Below, in pieces: positions 24,173 through 32,631 of a stretch of DNA of 34,271 nt. The position numbers were made by a program, and so were the translations under genes. Source of the DNA: Actinomycetes bacterium. Lineage in GTDB: Bacteria; Actinomycetota; Thermoleophilia; Solirubrobacterales; Solirubrobacteraceae. The stretch is from NCBI GenBank assembly GCA_021851525.1, contig JAJZDA010000013.1:1-34271 (forward strand). The letters run 5' to 3'. The first letter of the stretch is position 1, and every line of letters begins with the position of its first letter. Under the pieces are notes generated by a model. That model made no database searches and was not told the DNA's origin. It saw only the letters and a list, made by a program, of their open reading frames with translations.

Positions 24173-24563
24173 GTCCTCGCGCGAGGGTAGACGACCGGAC
24201 GGCGGCTGGCAGGGCTGCGATCGCCGCGCTGCGTGGCGCGCTAGGCGGTCTGGCAGAGGTAGATGACGTCGGCCGCGATCTCCCGCTCAGGGCGCGTGCT
24301 CGGATGCGCAACAAGCCTGAAGCACTCCCGTTCAGATGGACTCAGCGCGGCGGTGTAGCAGGGCTTCCGAGCGCCTGTAAATCCAGTGAAGTGGCGTGCC
24401 AGTCGAGATCAACCCAGCTGTCGATCGCAGCAAGAGTCGCTCCAGTCAGCACGAAGCTCCCTGGCAAGCAACTCGATCGAGCCGCGCTGGCGCGCACCGG
24501 CCACAAGTGTCCGCCAGCCGTCGAGTACGCCGCGAGTCGTCGGCCGTCTGTATGGTGGCGCCT
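24173..24563. promoter_or_regulatory. 391-bp divergent region between the two asnB genes
   Basis: It must contain promoters for both directions; none is clear. A perfect 12-bp palindrome CCTCGCGCGAGG (24175-24186) abuts the fusion gene's start codon and could be an operator or affect translation. The leftward strand has an uninterrupted but start-less 55-codon frame at 24241-24408, a possible coding remnant. A TATGGT at 24551-24556 could serve as -10 for a leaderless asnB transcript. Confidence 0.35.
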
Positions 24564-26441
24564 GTGTGCGGCATCTGCGGGGTGGTTCAGGAGCGGCCCG
24601 ACGACGTGACGCGTGCGGTGGCTCTGCAGCTTGCGACGCAGCGTCACCGAGGGCCTGACGCCGAGGGGTGGTTTGACAGTGAGCGCGCGGCGGTCGCCCA
24701 GAACCGCCTGTCGATCATCGATCTGCAGACCGGCGACCCGCCGATGACCAACGAGGACGGGTCCGTAGGCGCGGTTCTCAACGGAGAGATCTACAACTTC
24801 CGCGCCATTCGGGAGGAGCTCACACGGTCGGGCCATGCGCTGAGCTCACAGGGCGACACAGAGGTGCTGGCACACCTCGCCGAGTCCAAGGATGCCGCTG
24901 CTGTGGCCCGTGACCTCGACGGGATGTTCGCGTTCGCCGTCTGGGACCGCCGGCGCGAGCGACTGATCATGGGCCGCGACCGGATGGGCAAGAAGCCGCT
25001 CTACTACTGGTACGGGAACGGGACGCTGGTCTTCGCCAGTGAGATCAAGGGGGTTCTGGCCCACCCGGCGGTTAGGCGGTCGCTGAACCCGCGTGCAATC
25101 TCGGCGTACCTGACCTTCGGCTACGTGCCCACCCCGGAGACCTTCTTCGAGGGGATCCTCAGCCTGCCTCCGGCGCATGTCCTCACGCACGTTCCCGGAT
25201 CTGAGCCGGTCATCGAGCGCTACTGGAAGCTTGCGGTGCCTGGAGTCGACGCCGGTGCGTACAGCCTCGACATAGGCATGGACGAGGCCGCGGCGGAGGT
25301 CAGGCGGCTGCTGGAGGCGGCGATCAGGCGCAGGCTCATTTCAGATGTGCCGCTGGGCGCGTTTCTGAGTGGCGGGATCGACTCCAGCGCGATTGTGGCG
25401 CTGATGGCGGGGGTCATGGGTGAGCCGGTCAAGACGTTCACGATCGGATTCGACGACCGTGACGGCTTCGATGAGCGTCCGTTCGCGCGGGCCGTCGCCG
25501 AGAGATTCGGCACCGAACACCATGAGGAGGTTGCACACCCCTCTGCGGTGGACCTGGTCGAGCGGCTCGTGCATCACCACGACCAGCCGTTTGGCGACTC
25601 CAGCGCGGTCCCCACTTTTCTGCTGAACGAGGTTGCCAAACGTCATGTGACGGTCGCCCTCTCGGGAGACGGGGGCGATGAGCTGTTCGCGGGCTACGAG
25701 CGCTTCGCCGCAGGGGTCGCCGTGGGGCGCGTGCTGCAGGCGCCGCCGGAGCTGCGCGCCGCCGGCCGGCGGCTGATCGATCTCCTGCCCGGCCCGGCGC
25801 TTCATGGCCGCGTCGGCCGCGCCCAGCGGTTCGCGGCCAAGGTGGAGGAGGGTATGCCCGACGCCTACCTCGAGTGGATCAGCTACGTGCCAGAGGAGTG
25901 GCGCGGGCGGCTGCTGTCCGACCCCGACGGCTGGGCCCGCGACGGCTACCGCGAGCGGTGGCAGAGGACGGCCACGGCCAAGACCCTCGACCGGCTGCTC
26001 GCGCTGAACATCGACACGTACCTGGTCGACGATCTGCTGGTGAAGATGGACCGCACGAGCATGGCCCACAGTCTGGAGGTGCGCTCGCCCTTCCTCGACA
26101 CCGAGCTGGTTGAGTTCGCGGCCCGCCTGCCGCCCGCGCTCAAGGCTCGCGGCCTGTCGCTGAAGCGAGTGCTGAAGCGTGCTGTCGCCGATCTGCTGCC
26201 CGCGGAGATCCTCGACCGGCCAAAGCGCGGCTTCGGGGTTCCCCTGGATCGCTGGTTCCGGGAGGACCTGGAGAGCTACACGGCGACGATGCTCGGCTCC
26301 GGCGCGCGTGTGAGGGAGCACCTTCGCGGCGATTCGCTCGACGCGCTGCTCAGCGAGCACCGTTCCAGTCGCAGCGCTCACGGGCATGCCCTGTGGACGC
26401 TCCTGACGCTCGAAGTCTTTCTCCGCAAACAGGCCTGGTGA
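24564..26441 (+). CDS. asnB: Asparagine synthase-type amidotransferase
   Basis: The GTG at 24564 is chosen because class II amidotransferases need cysteine right after the initiator methionine, giving MCGICGVV; starts at 24396 or 24552 would bury it. The 625-residue protein has RGPDAEG (29-35), NGEIYNF (73-79), GRDRMGKKPLYY (137-148), the synthetase P-loop SGGIDS (269-274), SGDGGDE (367-373), and KRGFGVPL near the C-terminus. It hydrolyses glutamine and transfers ammonia to an adenylated carboxylate. D369 replaces the usual Glu of true asparagine synthetases, a form common in polysaccharide-locus amidotransferases. It converges on a glycosyltransferase gene with a 3-bp gap. It could be general asparagine synthetase or a sugar amidase. 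Confidence 0.88.
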   Translation: MCGICGVVQERPDDVTRAVALQLATQRHRGPDAEGWFDSERAAVAQNRLSIIDLQTGDPPMTNEDGSVGAVLNGEIYNFRAIREELTRSGHALSSQGDTEVLAHLAESKDAAAVARDLDGMFAFAVWDRRRERLIMGRDRMGKKPLYYWYGNGTLVFASEIKGVLAHPAVRRSLNPRAISAYLTFGYVPTPETFFEGILSLPPAHVLTHVPGSEPVIERYWKLAVPGVDAGAYSLDIGMDEAAAEVRRLLEAAIRRRLISDVPLGAFLSGGIDSSAIVALMAGVMGEPVKTFTIGFDDRDGFDERPFARAVAERFGTEHHEEVAHPSAVDLVERLVHHHDQPFGDSSAVPTFLLNEVAKRHVTVALSGDGGDELFAGYERFAAGVAVGRVLQAPPELRAAGRRLIDLLPGPALHGRVGRAQRFAAKVEEGMPDAYLEWISYVPEEWRGRLLSDPDGWARDGYRERWQRTATAKTLDRLLALNIDTYLVDDLLVKMDRTSMAHSLEVRSPFLDTELVEFAARLPPALKARGLSLKRVLKRAVADLLPAEILDRPKRGFGVPLDRWFREDLESYTATMLGSGARVREHLRGDSLDALLSEHRSSRSAHGHALWTLLTLEVFLRKQAW

Positions 26442-26444
26442 CCT

Positions 26445-27461
26445 TCAGCGGCGGATGCTCCGTAAGAGGTCGGCCAGCTCGGGAGCCCATCGCTGATATG
26501 AGTAGTGGCGCTCAACGAACTGACGCGCGGCGGCGCCGCGCTGCTCGCGCGCGCCGGCGTCGTGCAGCAACTCGTCAAGTGCGATCTCCCATTCCCGCGC
26601 TGAAGTGGCGGCGATCCCGCGTCCCTCGCTGACGAAGTACGTGTTCACGCCAACCGGCGATGCAACGGCTGGGACGCCTGCCGCGAAGTACTGAAGCAGC
26701 TTGTAACCCGATTTCCCGCGGGTCCACTCGGTGTCCGGGAGTGGCATCACCCCAATGTCCAGTTGCGCAAGCTCGCCAGCCTGCGTCTCCTCCGACCACG
26801 GACGGTGCTCTATCCACGGTGCCCTGAGGCCGCTGTCGCCGCCGATCACCACGAACCTGAAGCGTGCGCCCCTGGCCTGCATGCGGTCCAGCACCTCCAG
26901 GAGAGGCTCGAGGTAGGAGACCGTCGTGTGAGAGCCGATCCAGCCGATTGTCGGCAGGTCCTGCTCACCGTGCACGCGCAGCGGCTGTGACTGCGGGTCT
27001 ACGCAGCTGGGGATGACCTCAACCCGGCGGGCGTACTCCGCGGCCTGAGCAGCGAGCGTTGCATTGCCGGTGAGCACGAGTTTCGCGCGGCTCATGCAGG
27101 CGATCGCCCGGCGTCCCTCCTGCTTGGTCCACTGGAAGCGACGATGCGCTGCTGCCGCGTAGCCGACCAGCAGCGCGTCATCAAAGTCGTAGACGTCGAG
27201 CATCCGCGGCGGATCGACCGCCGGCAGCGGAGTCAGCAGCAGAAGGCGATGCACCAGCGTGAGATCGTCGCTCGATCTGGTCGCCGCTGCGCGCAGCGCG
27301 CTGCGCCCCAGAACCGTGGCCTTGCGCAGCGGGTGAGCTGCTGAGACGAGCGTGCTGTACTCGCTGCTGGAGAGCGTTGAGGCGAACTTCAGCTCGATCC
27401 CGTGCCGCGCGAGGAAGGGGATGTAGTTGGCCACCCGCACGCGGGAGCTGGCGGCCGACAC
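26445..27461 (-). CDS. GT4-like glycosyltransferase
   Basis: From GTG 27461 the protein is 338 residues and starts MSAASSRVRVANYIPFLARHG, the usual opening of this GT-B subgroup (arginine-rich S-x-R-V followed by Y-I/L-P-x-L). The C-terminal domain has LPTIGWIGSHTTVSYL, LDIGVMPLPDTEW and GKSGYKLLQYFAAGVPAVAS, a donor-binding region. Earlier in-frame starts (GTG 27509 or 27641) would run into the divergent GT2 gene, so they are less likely. Its stop faces the asnB stop. Specificity is unknown. Confidence 0.8.
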   Translation of the reverse strand: MSAASSRVRVANYIPFLARHGIELKFASTLSSSEYSTLVSAAHPLRKATVLGRSALRAAATRSSDDLTLVHRLLLLTPLPAVDPPRMLDVYDFDDALLVGYAAAAHRRFQWTKQEGRRAIACMSRAKLVLTGNATLAAQAAEYARRVEVIPSCVDPQSQPLRVHGEQDLPTIGWIGSHTTVSYLEPLLEVLDRMQARGARFRFVVIGGDSGLRAPWIEHRPWSEETQAGELAQLDIGVMPLPDTEWTRGKSGYKLLQYFAAGVPAVASPVGVNTYFVSEGRGIAATSAREWEIALDELLHDAGAREQRGAAARQFVERHYSYQRWAPELADLLRSIRR

Positions 27462-27509
27462 CGGGTAAGCTGTCCTGCCCTGGACAGTGAACTCGATCTG
27501 GTCTTGCAC
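27462..27509. promoter_or_regulatory. 48-bp divergent start region of two glycosyltransferases
   Basis: With the chosen starts, both promoters must lie within or beyond 48 bp. The palindrome CACGTG (27507-27512) contains a GTG on each strand at its two halves, so an alternative pair of starts would be back to back. No -10/-35 or ribosome site is clear. Confidence 0.3.
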
Positions 27510-28490
27510 GTGACGCGGCAGCCTACCAACCGCCAAGATGAAGCAGGCCAGCGAGCGCAGGCGCCGCGGCTGAGCGTGGTGATCGTGAGTTGGAACAGTC
27601 GCGCCGATCTCTCGCGGTGCCTGCACTCGGTGTTGGCGCACACCACCTGCGGACCGCTGGAGCTGATCGTCGTCGACAACGGCTCAACCGACGGCTCCGC
27701 TGAATTGGCACAGAGCTTCCCGAACGTGACGGTGATCCGCCTGGAGCAGAATCTGGGGGCTGGGGGCGGGCGCAACACCGGCCTCGCCGCGGCTCGTGCG
27801 CCGCTCGTCCTGCTGCTCGACTCGGACGCCTACGTGGTTGATGACGTGATCAGTCGGGCCGTCGCGCGGCTGGAGCGCGATCCGGAGGTGGACGTGCTCG
27901 GCTGTGAGCTGCGCTTCCCCGTTGGGCGCCGCCAATACAGCGCGTTCAGGGGCATGAGCATCCGGCATACGCTGTTCCGGGATCTGTGGCTCTACCAGCT
28001 TGTGCCAGCTGCCAGGCGCCCAAAGCTGCTGCTGGGCGGCTACTACGACGGTGATGACGAGGTTCGCGCTGACTGGCTGGCGGCCCCGTTCATCCTCCTG
28101 CGGCGATCGGTCTACACCGATTGCGGTGGCTTCAACGCGAGCCTGTTTCCTGAGGACAGCGAGTGGGGGATGCGTCTCACGCGTGCCGGGAAGCGGGTGC
28201 TGTACGCCCCTCGGCTCGGGTACGCCTTCCACGCCGGCAGCAGCTCGGTCGGCGACGGGGAACGCGTGATGGCGATGCACCACGGGGCCGGTCTGGCGGC
28301 ATACCGGGTCCTTCACGGGCGCGTGGCGGCGATCGGCTTCTGGCTGGCTGAGCTCACCGGGGCGAGCGTGCGCTGGCTGGGATATCTTGGCGCGGCGCGG
28401 CTGCGGCCGGCGCAGCAGTTCTACGCGACACAGGCGGCGCACTACCGCACCCTGGTGCGCGTCTATCTGCGCCTCGGGGTGCCGCGATGA
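27510..28490 (+). CDS. GT2 family glycosyltransferase
   Basis: The 326-residue GT-A enzyme has LSVVIVSWNS (21-30), LIVVDNGSTDGS (52-63), NLGAGGGRNTG (81-91) and the metal-binding DSD (104-106). FILLRRSVYTDCGGF and FPEDSEWGMRL mark the acceptor-binding half. This is the rhamnosyltransferase-like GT2 group. The start is uncertain: GTG 27510 leaves a 20-residue lead, and TTG 27504 is an option. Its stop overlaps the next GT4 gene by four bases, so both are co-translated and likely act in the same glycan. Confidence 0.88.
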   Translation: MTRQPTNRQDEAGQRAQAPRLSVVIVSWNSRADLSRCLHSVLAHTTCGPLELIVVDNGSTDGSAELAQSFPNVTVIRLEQNLGAGGGRNTGLAAARAPLVLLLDSDAYVVDDVISRAVARLERDPEVDVLGCELRFPVGRRQYSAFRGMSIRHTLFRDLWLYQLVPAARRPKLLLGGYYDGDDEVRADWLAAPFILLRRSVYTDCGGFNASLFPEDSEWGMRLTRAGKRVLYAPRLGYAFHAGSSSVGDGERVMAMHHGAGLAAYRVLHGRVAAIGFWLAELTGASVRWLGYLGAARLRPAQQFYATQAAHYRTLVRVYLRLGVPR

Positions 28491-29656
28491 GCGCAGCGCA
28501 GCGCCCGCGAGTCTTCTACATCTCCTACGACGGCATGGGGGAGCCGCTCGGTCGCTCACAGGTGCTGTCGTATCTGTTTCGCCTGGCCGGGGAGTTCGAG
28601 CTGACGCTGTTCTCCTTTGAGAAGGACGCGGAGCGGCGGGAGCAGTTGTGCGCTGAGCTCGCAGAGCACGGGATCCTCTGGCACCCGCTCGAGTACCACC
28701 GCCGGCCGCCGGTGCTCTCGACGCTGCTCGACGCGGTGGCGGGCGTCCTCGCGGTGCGCAACGCGGCGCGCCGCCACGGACGCCCTGAGATAGTGCACGT
28801 GCGCAGCTACGTCCCGGCCCTGATCGCGCTCTGGGCACGGCGCTTCACGGGCGGGAAGCTGGTCTTTGACATCCGCGGGTTCTGGGTGGACGAGCGCGTG
28901 GAGGGCGGCATCTGGCCGCAGACCAGCGCCGCCTACCGGTGGCTCTACCGGGTGGCGAAGCGCTGCGAGCGCTGGTTCTTCGCAAGCGCCGACGCGGTGG
29001 TCACGCTCACGCAGGCATCGCTGCCTCAGATCCGCAGCTGGGTGGGAGGCCGGGAGATCCCGCTGGTGGTCATCCCAACCTGCACTGACGTGGAACGCTT
29101 CCGTGGCTCCGCTCGGCTTCCTCAGGGGCCTCAGCTGACCTGGTGCGGGTCGGTGGGCACGTGGTATCGCTTCGACCTAGTGGCTCCACTGGCGCGCGCC
29201 TGCGGGCTGCCGCTGGTGGTGATCACCAGGCAGCCTGAGCTCGCGCGTGAGATCCTCGGCCAGGCCTCCGCGGACGTCCTCTCCCTGGATGCTGCGCAGG
29301 TGCCCGCGGCGCTGCATCCCGGCGACGTCGGCGTGAGCCTCTGCGTTGGCTCGTTCTCAAAGACCGCCTCGGCACCGACACGCTTTGCTGAGTATCTGGC
29401 TGCCGGCATGCCGGTGATAGTCAACCGCGGAGTCGGTGACGTGGCGCAGATAGTTGAGGAGCGCGGCGTCGGTGTCGTGCTGGGCGGTGAGGACGAGGCG
29501 AGCATCGCCGAGGCGGCGCAGCGCGCAGTTGCGCTGGCCGCCGATCCTGAGGTTCAGGAGCGTTGCCGTCAGACGTCCCGGGAGCTGTTTGACGTCGACG
29601 CGGGAGCGCGGCGCTACGCGCAGCTCTACCGCACGCTGCTTGGCCTCAGGCCTTGA
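28487..29656 (+). CDS. GT4-like glycosyltransferase
   Basis: The 389-residue GT-B protein opens with RVFYISYDGMGEPLGRSQV, a start seen in many capsule-type GT4 enzymes. KLVFDIRGFWVDERVEGG lies in the acceptor half. LTWCGSVGTWYRFD opens the donor half and FAEYLAAGMPVIVNRGVGD is the donor-binding region. ATG 28487 overlaps the GT2 stop. The 3' end overlaps the convergent Wzz/BY-kinase gene by 11 bp, so neither terminator can lie outside coding sequence. Confidence 0.9.
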   Translation: MSAAQRPRVFYISYDGMGEPLGRSQVLSYLFRLAGEFELTLFSFEKDAERREQLCAELAEHGILWHPLEYHRRPPVLSTLLDAVAGVLAVRNAARRHGRPEIVHVRSYVPALIALWARRFTGGKLVFDIRGFWVDERVEGGIWPQTSAAYRWLYRVAKRCERWFFASADAVVTLTQASLPQIRSWVGGREIPLVVIPTCTDVERFRGSARLPQGPQLTWCGSVGTWYRFDLVAPLARACGLPLVVITRQPELAREILGQASADVLSLDAAQVPAALHPGDVGVSLCVGSFSKTASAPTRFAEYLAAGMPVIVNRGVGDVAQIVEERGVGVVLGGEDEASIAEAAQRAVALAADPEVQERCRQTSRELFDVDAGARRYAQLYRTLLGLRP

Positions 29657-31253
29657 CGTCTCCGGTGGGCTGCTCTGAGGTCGCCGGCGCGGAGCCGTTG
29701 CTCGGCTGCTGTGCGGCGGCGTCCTGCGCAGCCTGGGCCTGCCTGAGCTGCACGCCGGTCGCCTGCTTGGGGCGCTTGTCCTTGCGACCGCCGCGCTTGC
29801 CCTTGCTGCCCAGCGCGTAGTACTCCTGGGAGTACTTCTCGTATCCGGGAGCGGAGCTCACGCCGGTGGCGACGACCCCGAGGATCTTCGCGTGCGCGGC
29901 CAGCAGGGTCTTCTGCAGGCGGTGAACGGTGTCTCGCTTTGACTGGCTCATGCGCGCCACCAACACGACGCCCGACACGTACTGCATCAGCGGCACGGTG
30001 TCGCTCACCGCGAGCGCCGCGGGCGTGTCGACAATCACCAGATCACACTGCGACTCGAGCGTGCTCAGCAGCGAACGCATCGCGTCGGAGCTGAGCAGCG
30101 CCGCCGGGTTGGGCGGCTGGGGTCCGGCCGGCAGCACGCGCAGACGCCCCAGGTCACCCTCGCGCAGCGGCCAATCCTCCAGCACGGTCTCCACCGGGCG
30201 GCGCTCAGCCAGGACCGTGACCAGGCCGGGATGGTCGTGCAGCCCGAACTTGTCGGTTGTGCCCGCGCGCCGCAGATCAGCGTCGACCAGGATCACGTCG
30301 AGCCCGGCGTGCGCGCCGGCCAGCGCCAGGCGCCCGGCTACCGTGCTCTTGCCCTCCTTCTCCCCGGGGCTCGTGATCATCACGCTGTTGAGCGCGTCAT
30401 CGACGGTGAAGTAGGTGAGTGAGGTGCGCAGCGTCTGGAATGACTCCTCATCCATCGGCGTGGTCTCCAGTGCGCCGGAGAACGCCGAGGGACCGATCGC
30501 GGCAAGCAACGGCAGTCCGGTGAGCGTCTCCAGATCATCCGGGGAGCGCAGCCGGCGGTCTGAGCTGTCGAGCATGATCACCAGCGCGATGGCGAGCATC
30601 AGGCCGATCACAAAGCCGAGCTCAACCGCGCGCTTGAGGTGCGGTCCAACCGGGGTGGGGTTGGGCGCCGCCGGCTGCACGATCGCGACCCCTGAGCTCA
30701 GCGTCCGCAGTTGCGCCTCGGCCTGGCTGATCTGCTGATCAAACGTGATCCGCTGCTGGGAGTTCTTGGCGTAGGGGGCCGCCTGCGCCTGGAGGCTCGA
30801 GATCTGGCTTCGCAGCTGCTGCTGGTTCTGCTGCAGCTGGTCGATGCCCAGGGCGTTGGCGAAGGCGTTGGCGATCTCGGCGGCGGAGGCGGGGCTCCCG
30901 GTCTCAGCCGTGATCGTCAGCAGTGAGGTGACCGAGTTGGCGCTCGCGGTCACGTCACCGAGGATCGCCGATCCCGGCAGCGCGGGGTGCAGGTGCGCGC
31001 CGGCGATGTCAGCCACGTGGCTGGTGGTGACCAGCGCCGCGATGGTGGCGATGTTGCTGGTGTTGATCGAGTTGCCGATCGACACCTGACTCACGGACAC
31101 GGTCGCCGTGGAGGAGTAGACCTTCGGCTTGCCATGCTCCATCAGGTAGGCGATGCCGGGCGCCGCGACGATGAGGACGAGGATGAGCAGCTTCCAGCGC
31201 CACACCATGCGCAGGTAGGCCCGCAGGTCGCGGTGTCCGGTGAATTCCGGCAT
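29646..31253 (-). CDS. Wzz chain-length regulator fused to BY-type tyrosine autokinase
   Basis: The 535-residue membrane protein controls polymer length through cycles of autophosphorylation. Residues 1-230 are a Wzz domain: helix 1 (about 20-38), a periplasmic-side stretch with a Q-rich coiled coil (137-185), and helix 2 (209-228). Residues 288-460 are the kinase: Walker A PGEKEGKST (296-304), Walker A' VILVDADLR (320-328) and Walker B LVIVDTPAA (405-413). A tyrosine cluster (Y471, Y474, Y478, Y479) follows, then a 55-residue basic and polar tail. Sensor and kinase being one chain resembles Wzc of Gram-negatives more than split firmicute pairs. AGAGAGGA 8 bases before ATG 31253 fixes the start; the extension to 31448 is rejected. 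Confidence 0.92.
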   Translation of the reverse strand: MPEFTGHRDLRAYLRMVWRWKLLILVLIVAAPGIAYLMEHGKPKVYSSTATVSVSQVSIGNSINTSNIATIAALVTTSHVADIAGAHLHPALPGSAILGDVTASANSVTSLLTITAETGSPASAAEIANAFANALGIDQLQQNQQQLRSQISSLQAQAAPYAKNSQQRITFDQQISQAEAQLRTLSSGVAIVQPAAPNPTPVGPHLKRAVELGFVIGLMLAIALVIMLDSSDRRLRSPDDLETLTGLPLLAAIGPSAFSGALETTPMDEESFQTLRTSLTYFTVDDALNSVMITSPGEKEGKSTVAGRLALAGAHAGLDVILVDADLRRAGTTDKFGLHDHPGLVTVLAERRPVETVLEDWPLREGDLGRLRVLPAGPQPPNPAALLSSDAMRSLLSTLESQCDLVIVDTPAALAVSDTVPLMQYVSGVVLVARMSQSKRDTVHRLQKTLLAAHAKILGVVATGVSSAPGYEKYSQEYYALGSKGKRGGRKDKRPKQATGVQLRQAQAAQDAAAQQPSNGSAPATSEQPTGDVKA

Positions 31254-31314
31254 CAGGAACGTCCTCTCTTTACGTGAAGCATCTGTGCGATCATCGGCTG
31301 CGCCCACCCCTAGC

Positions 31315-32628
31315 TTAAATGGCGACCGGGACGGTCCCTGCCAGCTCCGTTTCAACCCCTGGCGCGGCGATCTCCGCCTCCGGCGGCAGCTTGCGCGTGC
31401 GGGCATGCTCGCGCAGCACCGCCATCGCGCAGATCCCGAGCGTGACAAGGTGCGTGCGGTAGCGGAAGCCGGTGCCGGCGTTGCCGACGGTCAGTGAATA
31501 GGCGACCATCTCCAGGAACATCGGGTATAGCAGCGGCCCGGCCCGCCCGAAGACGTCCCCGCGGTTGAGCCACATGAAGCGGATCAGCAGCACGATCACC
31601 ATGTACGCGTAGAGCGTCCCGAACGAGCCGAACATCTGGCTCGAGTCGTGCAGCTGCCAGGGGTAGGGCATCAGCATCAGCTCACGGATCTTGGTCGGCA
31701 GGCTGGAGATGATCGCGCCCCTGCTGGAGTAGTTGACCGACTCGAGCGCAAGGTTGGAGCCGTTCGCGCCACCGGTGCCGCCCTGGCCGATGCCCGCGGC
31801 GTTGGCCGCCTGCGAGGCCTGCAGGATCTTGAGGTTCTTGCCGCCGGTCGCCGCCAGCACCGTCGGTGCCGCCACAAAGCCGGCGACGATGATCGCGTAG
31901 ATGAACGGCAGCCCCTTGGAGCTGTAGCGCATGTTGCGGATCGAGGCGTGCAGCACCAGCAGCACCACGCCGCTGGCCATGAACCAGCCCGCATAGCCAC
32001 GCGTCTCCACCGCGATGAAGATGCCGATCGCGCAGATCAGGATCCCGCGGATGTCGAGCCGCTTCCAGAACCAGACGCCGCCGAACGCGACGATTCCGGC
32101 GGCGAGCTCCATGTTCGGCTCCTTGTGGATCTCGCTGTTGAAGAAGATGCTCGCCGGATCGAAGGCCAGCAGCCACATGGCCGTGCGGGAGGCGCGCGCG
32201 CCCCCGAGGTCGTATGCGGCCGCGACCATGAACACGAAGCCCAGCAGCGAGATCCCGATCTGCACCACCCGGATGGCGCTCACGTTCATGAACCCGACCT
32301 TGATCTCCAGCGCAAACAGCACGGTCATCAGCTGGTAGGGACCGTGCGGGAAGTACCCGTGCCCCAGCGGCTGCGCGGCCAGCTGCTGGGCGAACTGCAG
32401 GAACGTGGTCTCATCGCCACCGCGCAGCGAGGCGCCCAGCCCGGTGGCGTTGATCGCGATGATCGAGAGCAGGCGGATGCCGAGCGCCACCGCCAGCGGC
32501 AGCCCGATCTGCAGCTGCGGACGCCGACGCTGCAGCCGCTTGACAACAGCCAGCAGGATCACCGACACCGCGATGATCGTCAGCAGCAGCCCCTCGCTTG
32601 CGTTTGACGCAGGGATCGTCGGCAGCAT
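31315..32628 (-). CDS. Polytopic membrane protein, GT-C or polymerase-like
   Basis: The 437-residue protein has about ten hydrophobic helices. An extracytoplasmic loop after the second helix carries GGDETTFLQFAQQL, placing acidic residues where GT-C enzymes have their catalytic D/E. FFNSEIHKEPNMEL (about 160-173) resembles the K-E motif seen in GT39-like and Wzy-like proteins. A long variable loop rich in G and N lies around 275-300. In a locus that otherwise lacks a recognisable Wzy, it is a candidate repeat-unit polymerase or lipid-linked-sugar glycosyltransferase. It follows the kinase-like gene by 3 bp and precedes the Wzz/BY-kinase gene by 61 bp. Function is inferred from topology and context. 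Confidence 0.72.
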   Translation of the reverse strand: MLPTIPASNASEGLLLTIIAVSVILLAVVKRLQRRRPQLQIGLPLAVALGIRLLSIIAINATGLGASLRGGDETTFLQFAQQLAAQPLGHGYFPHGPYQLMTVLFALEIKVGFMNVSAIRVVQIGISLLGFVFMVAAAYDLGGARASRTAMWLLAFDPASIFFNSEIHKEPNMELAAGIVAFGGVWFWKRLDIRGILICAIGIFIAVETRGYAGWFMASGVVLLVLHASIRNMRYSSKGLPFIYAIIVAGFVAAPTVLAATGGKNLKILQASQAANAAGIGQGGTGGANGSNLALESVNYSSRGAIISSLPTKIRELMLMPYPWQLHDSSQMFGSFGTLYAYMVIVLLIRFMWLNRGDVFGRAGPLLYPMFLEMVAYSLTVGNAGTGFRYRTHLVTLGICAMAVLREHARTRKLPPEAEIAAPGVETELAGTVPVAI

Positions 32629-32631
32629 CGC

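Noticed and set aside
24396-24563. Upstream starts of the stand-alone asnB (24396, 24552)
   Set aside because: They would place residues before the catalytic cysteine, which must follow the initiator methionine.
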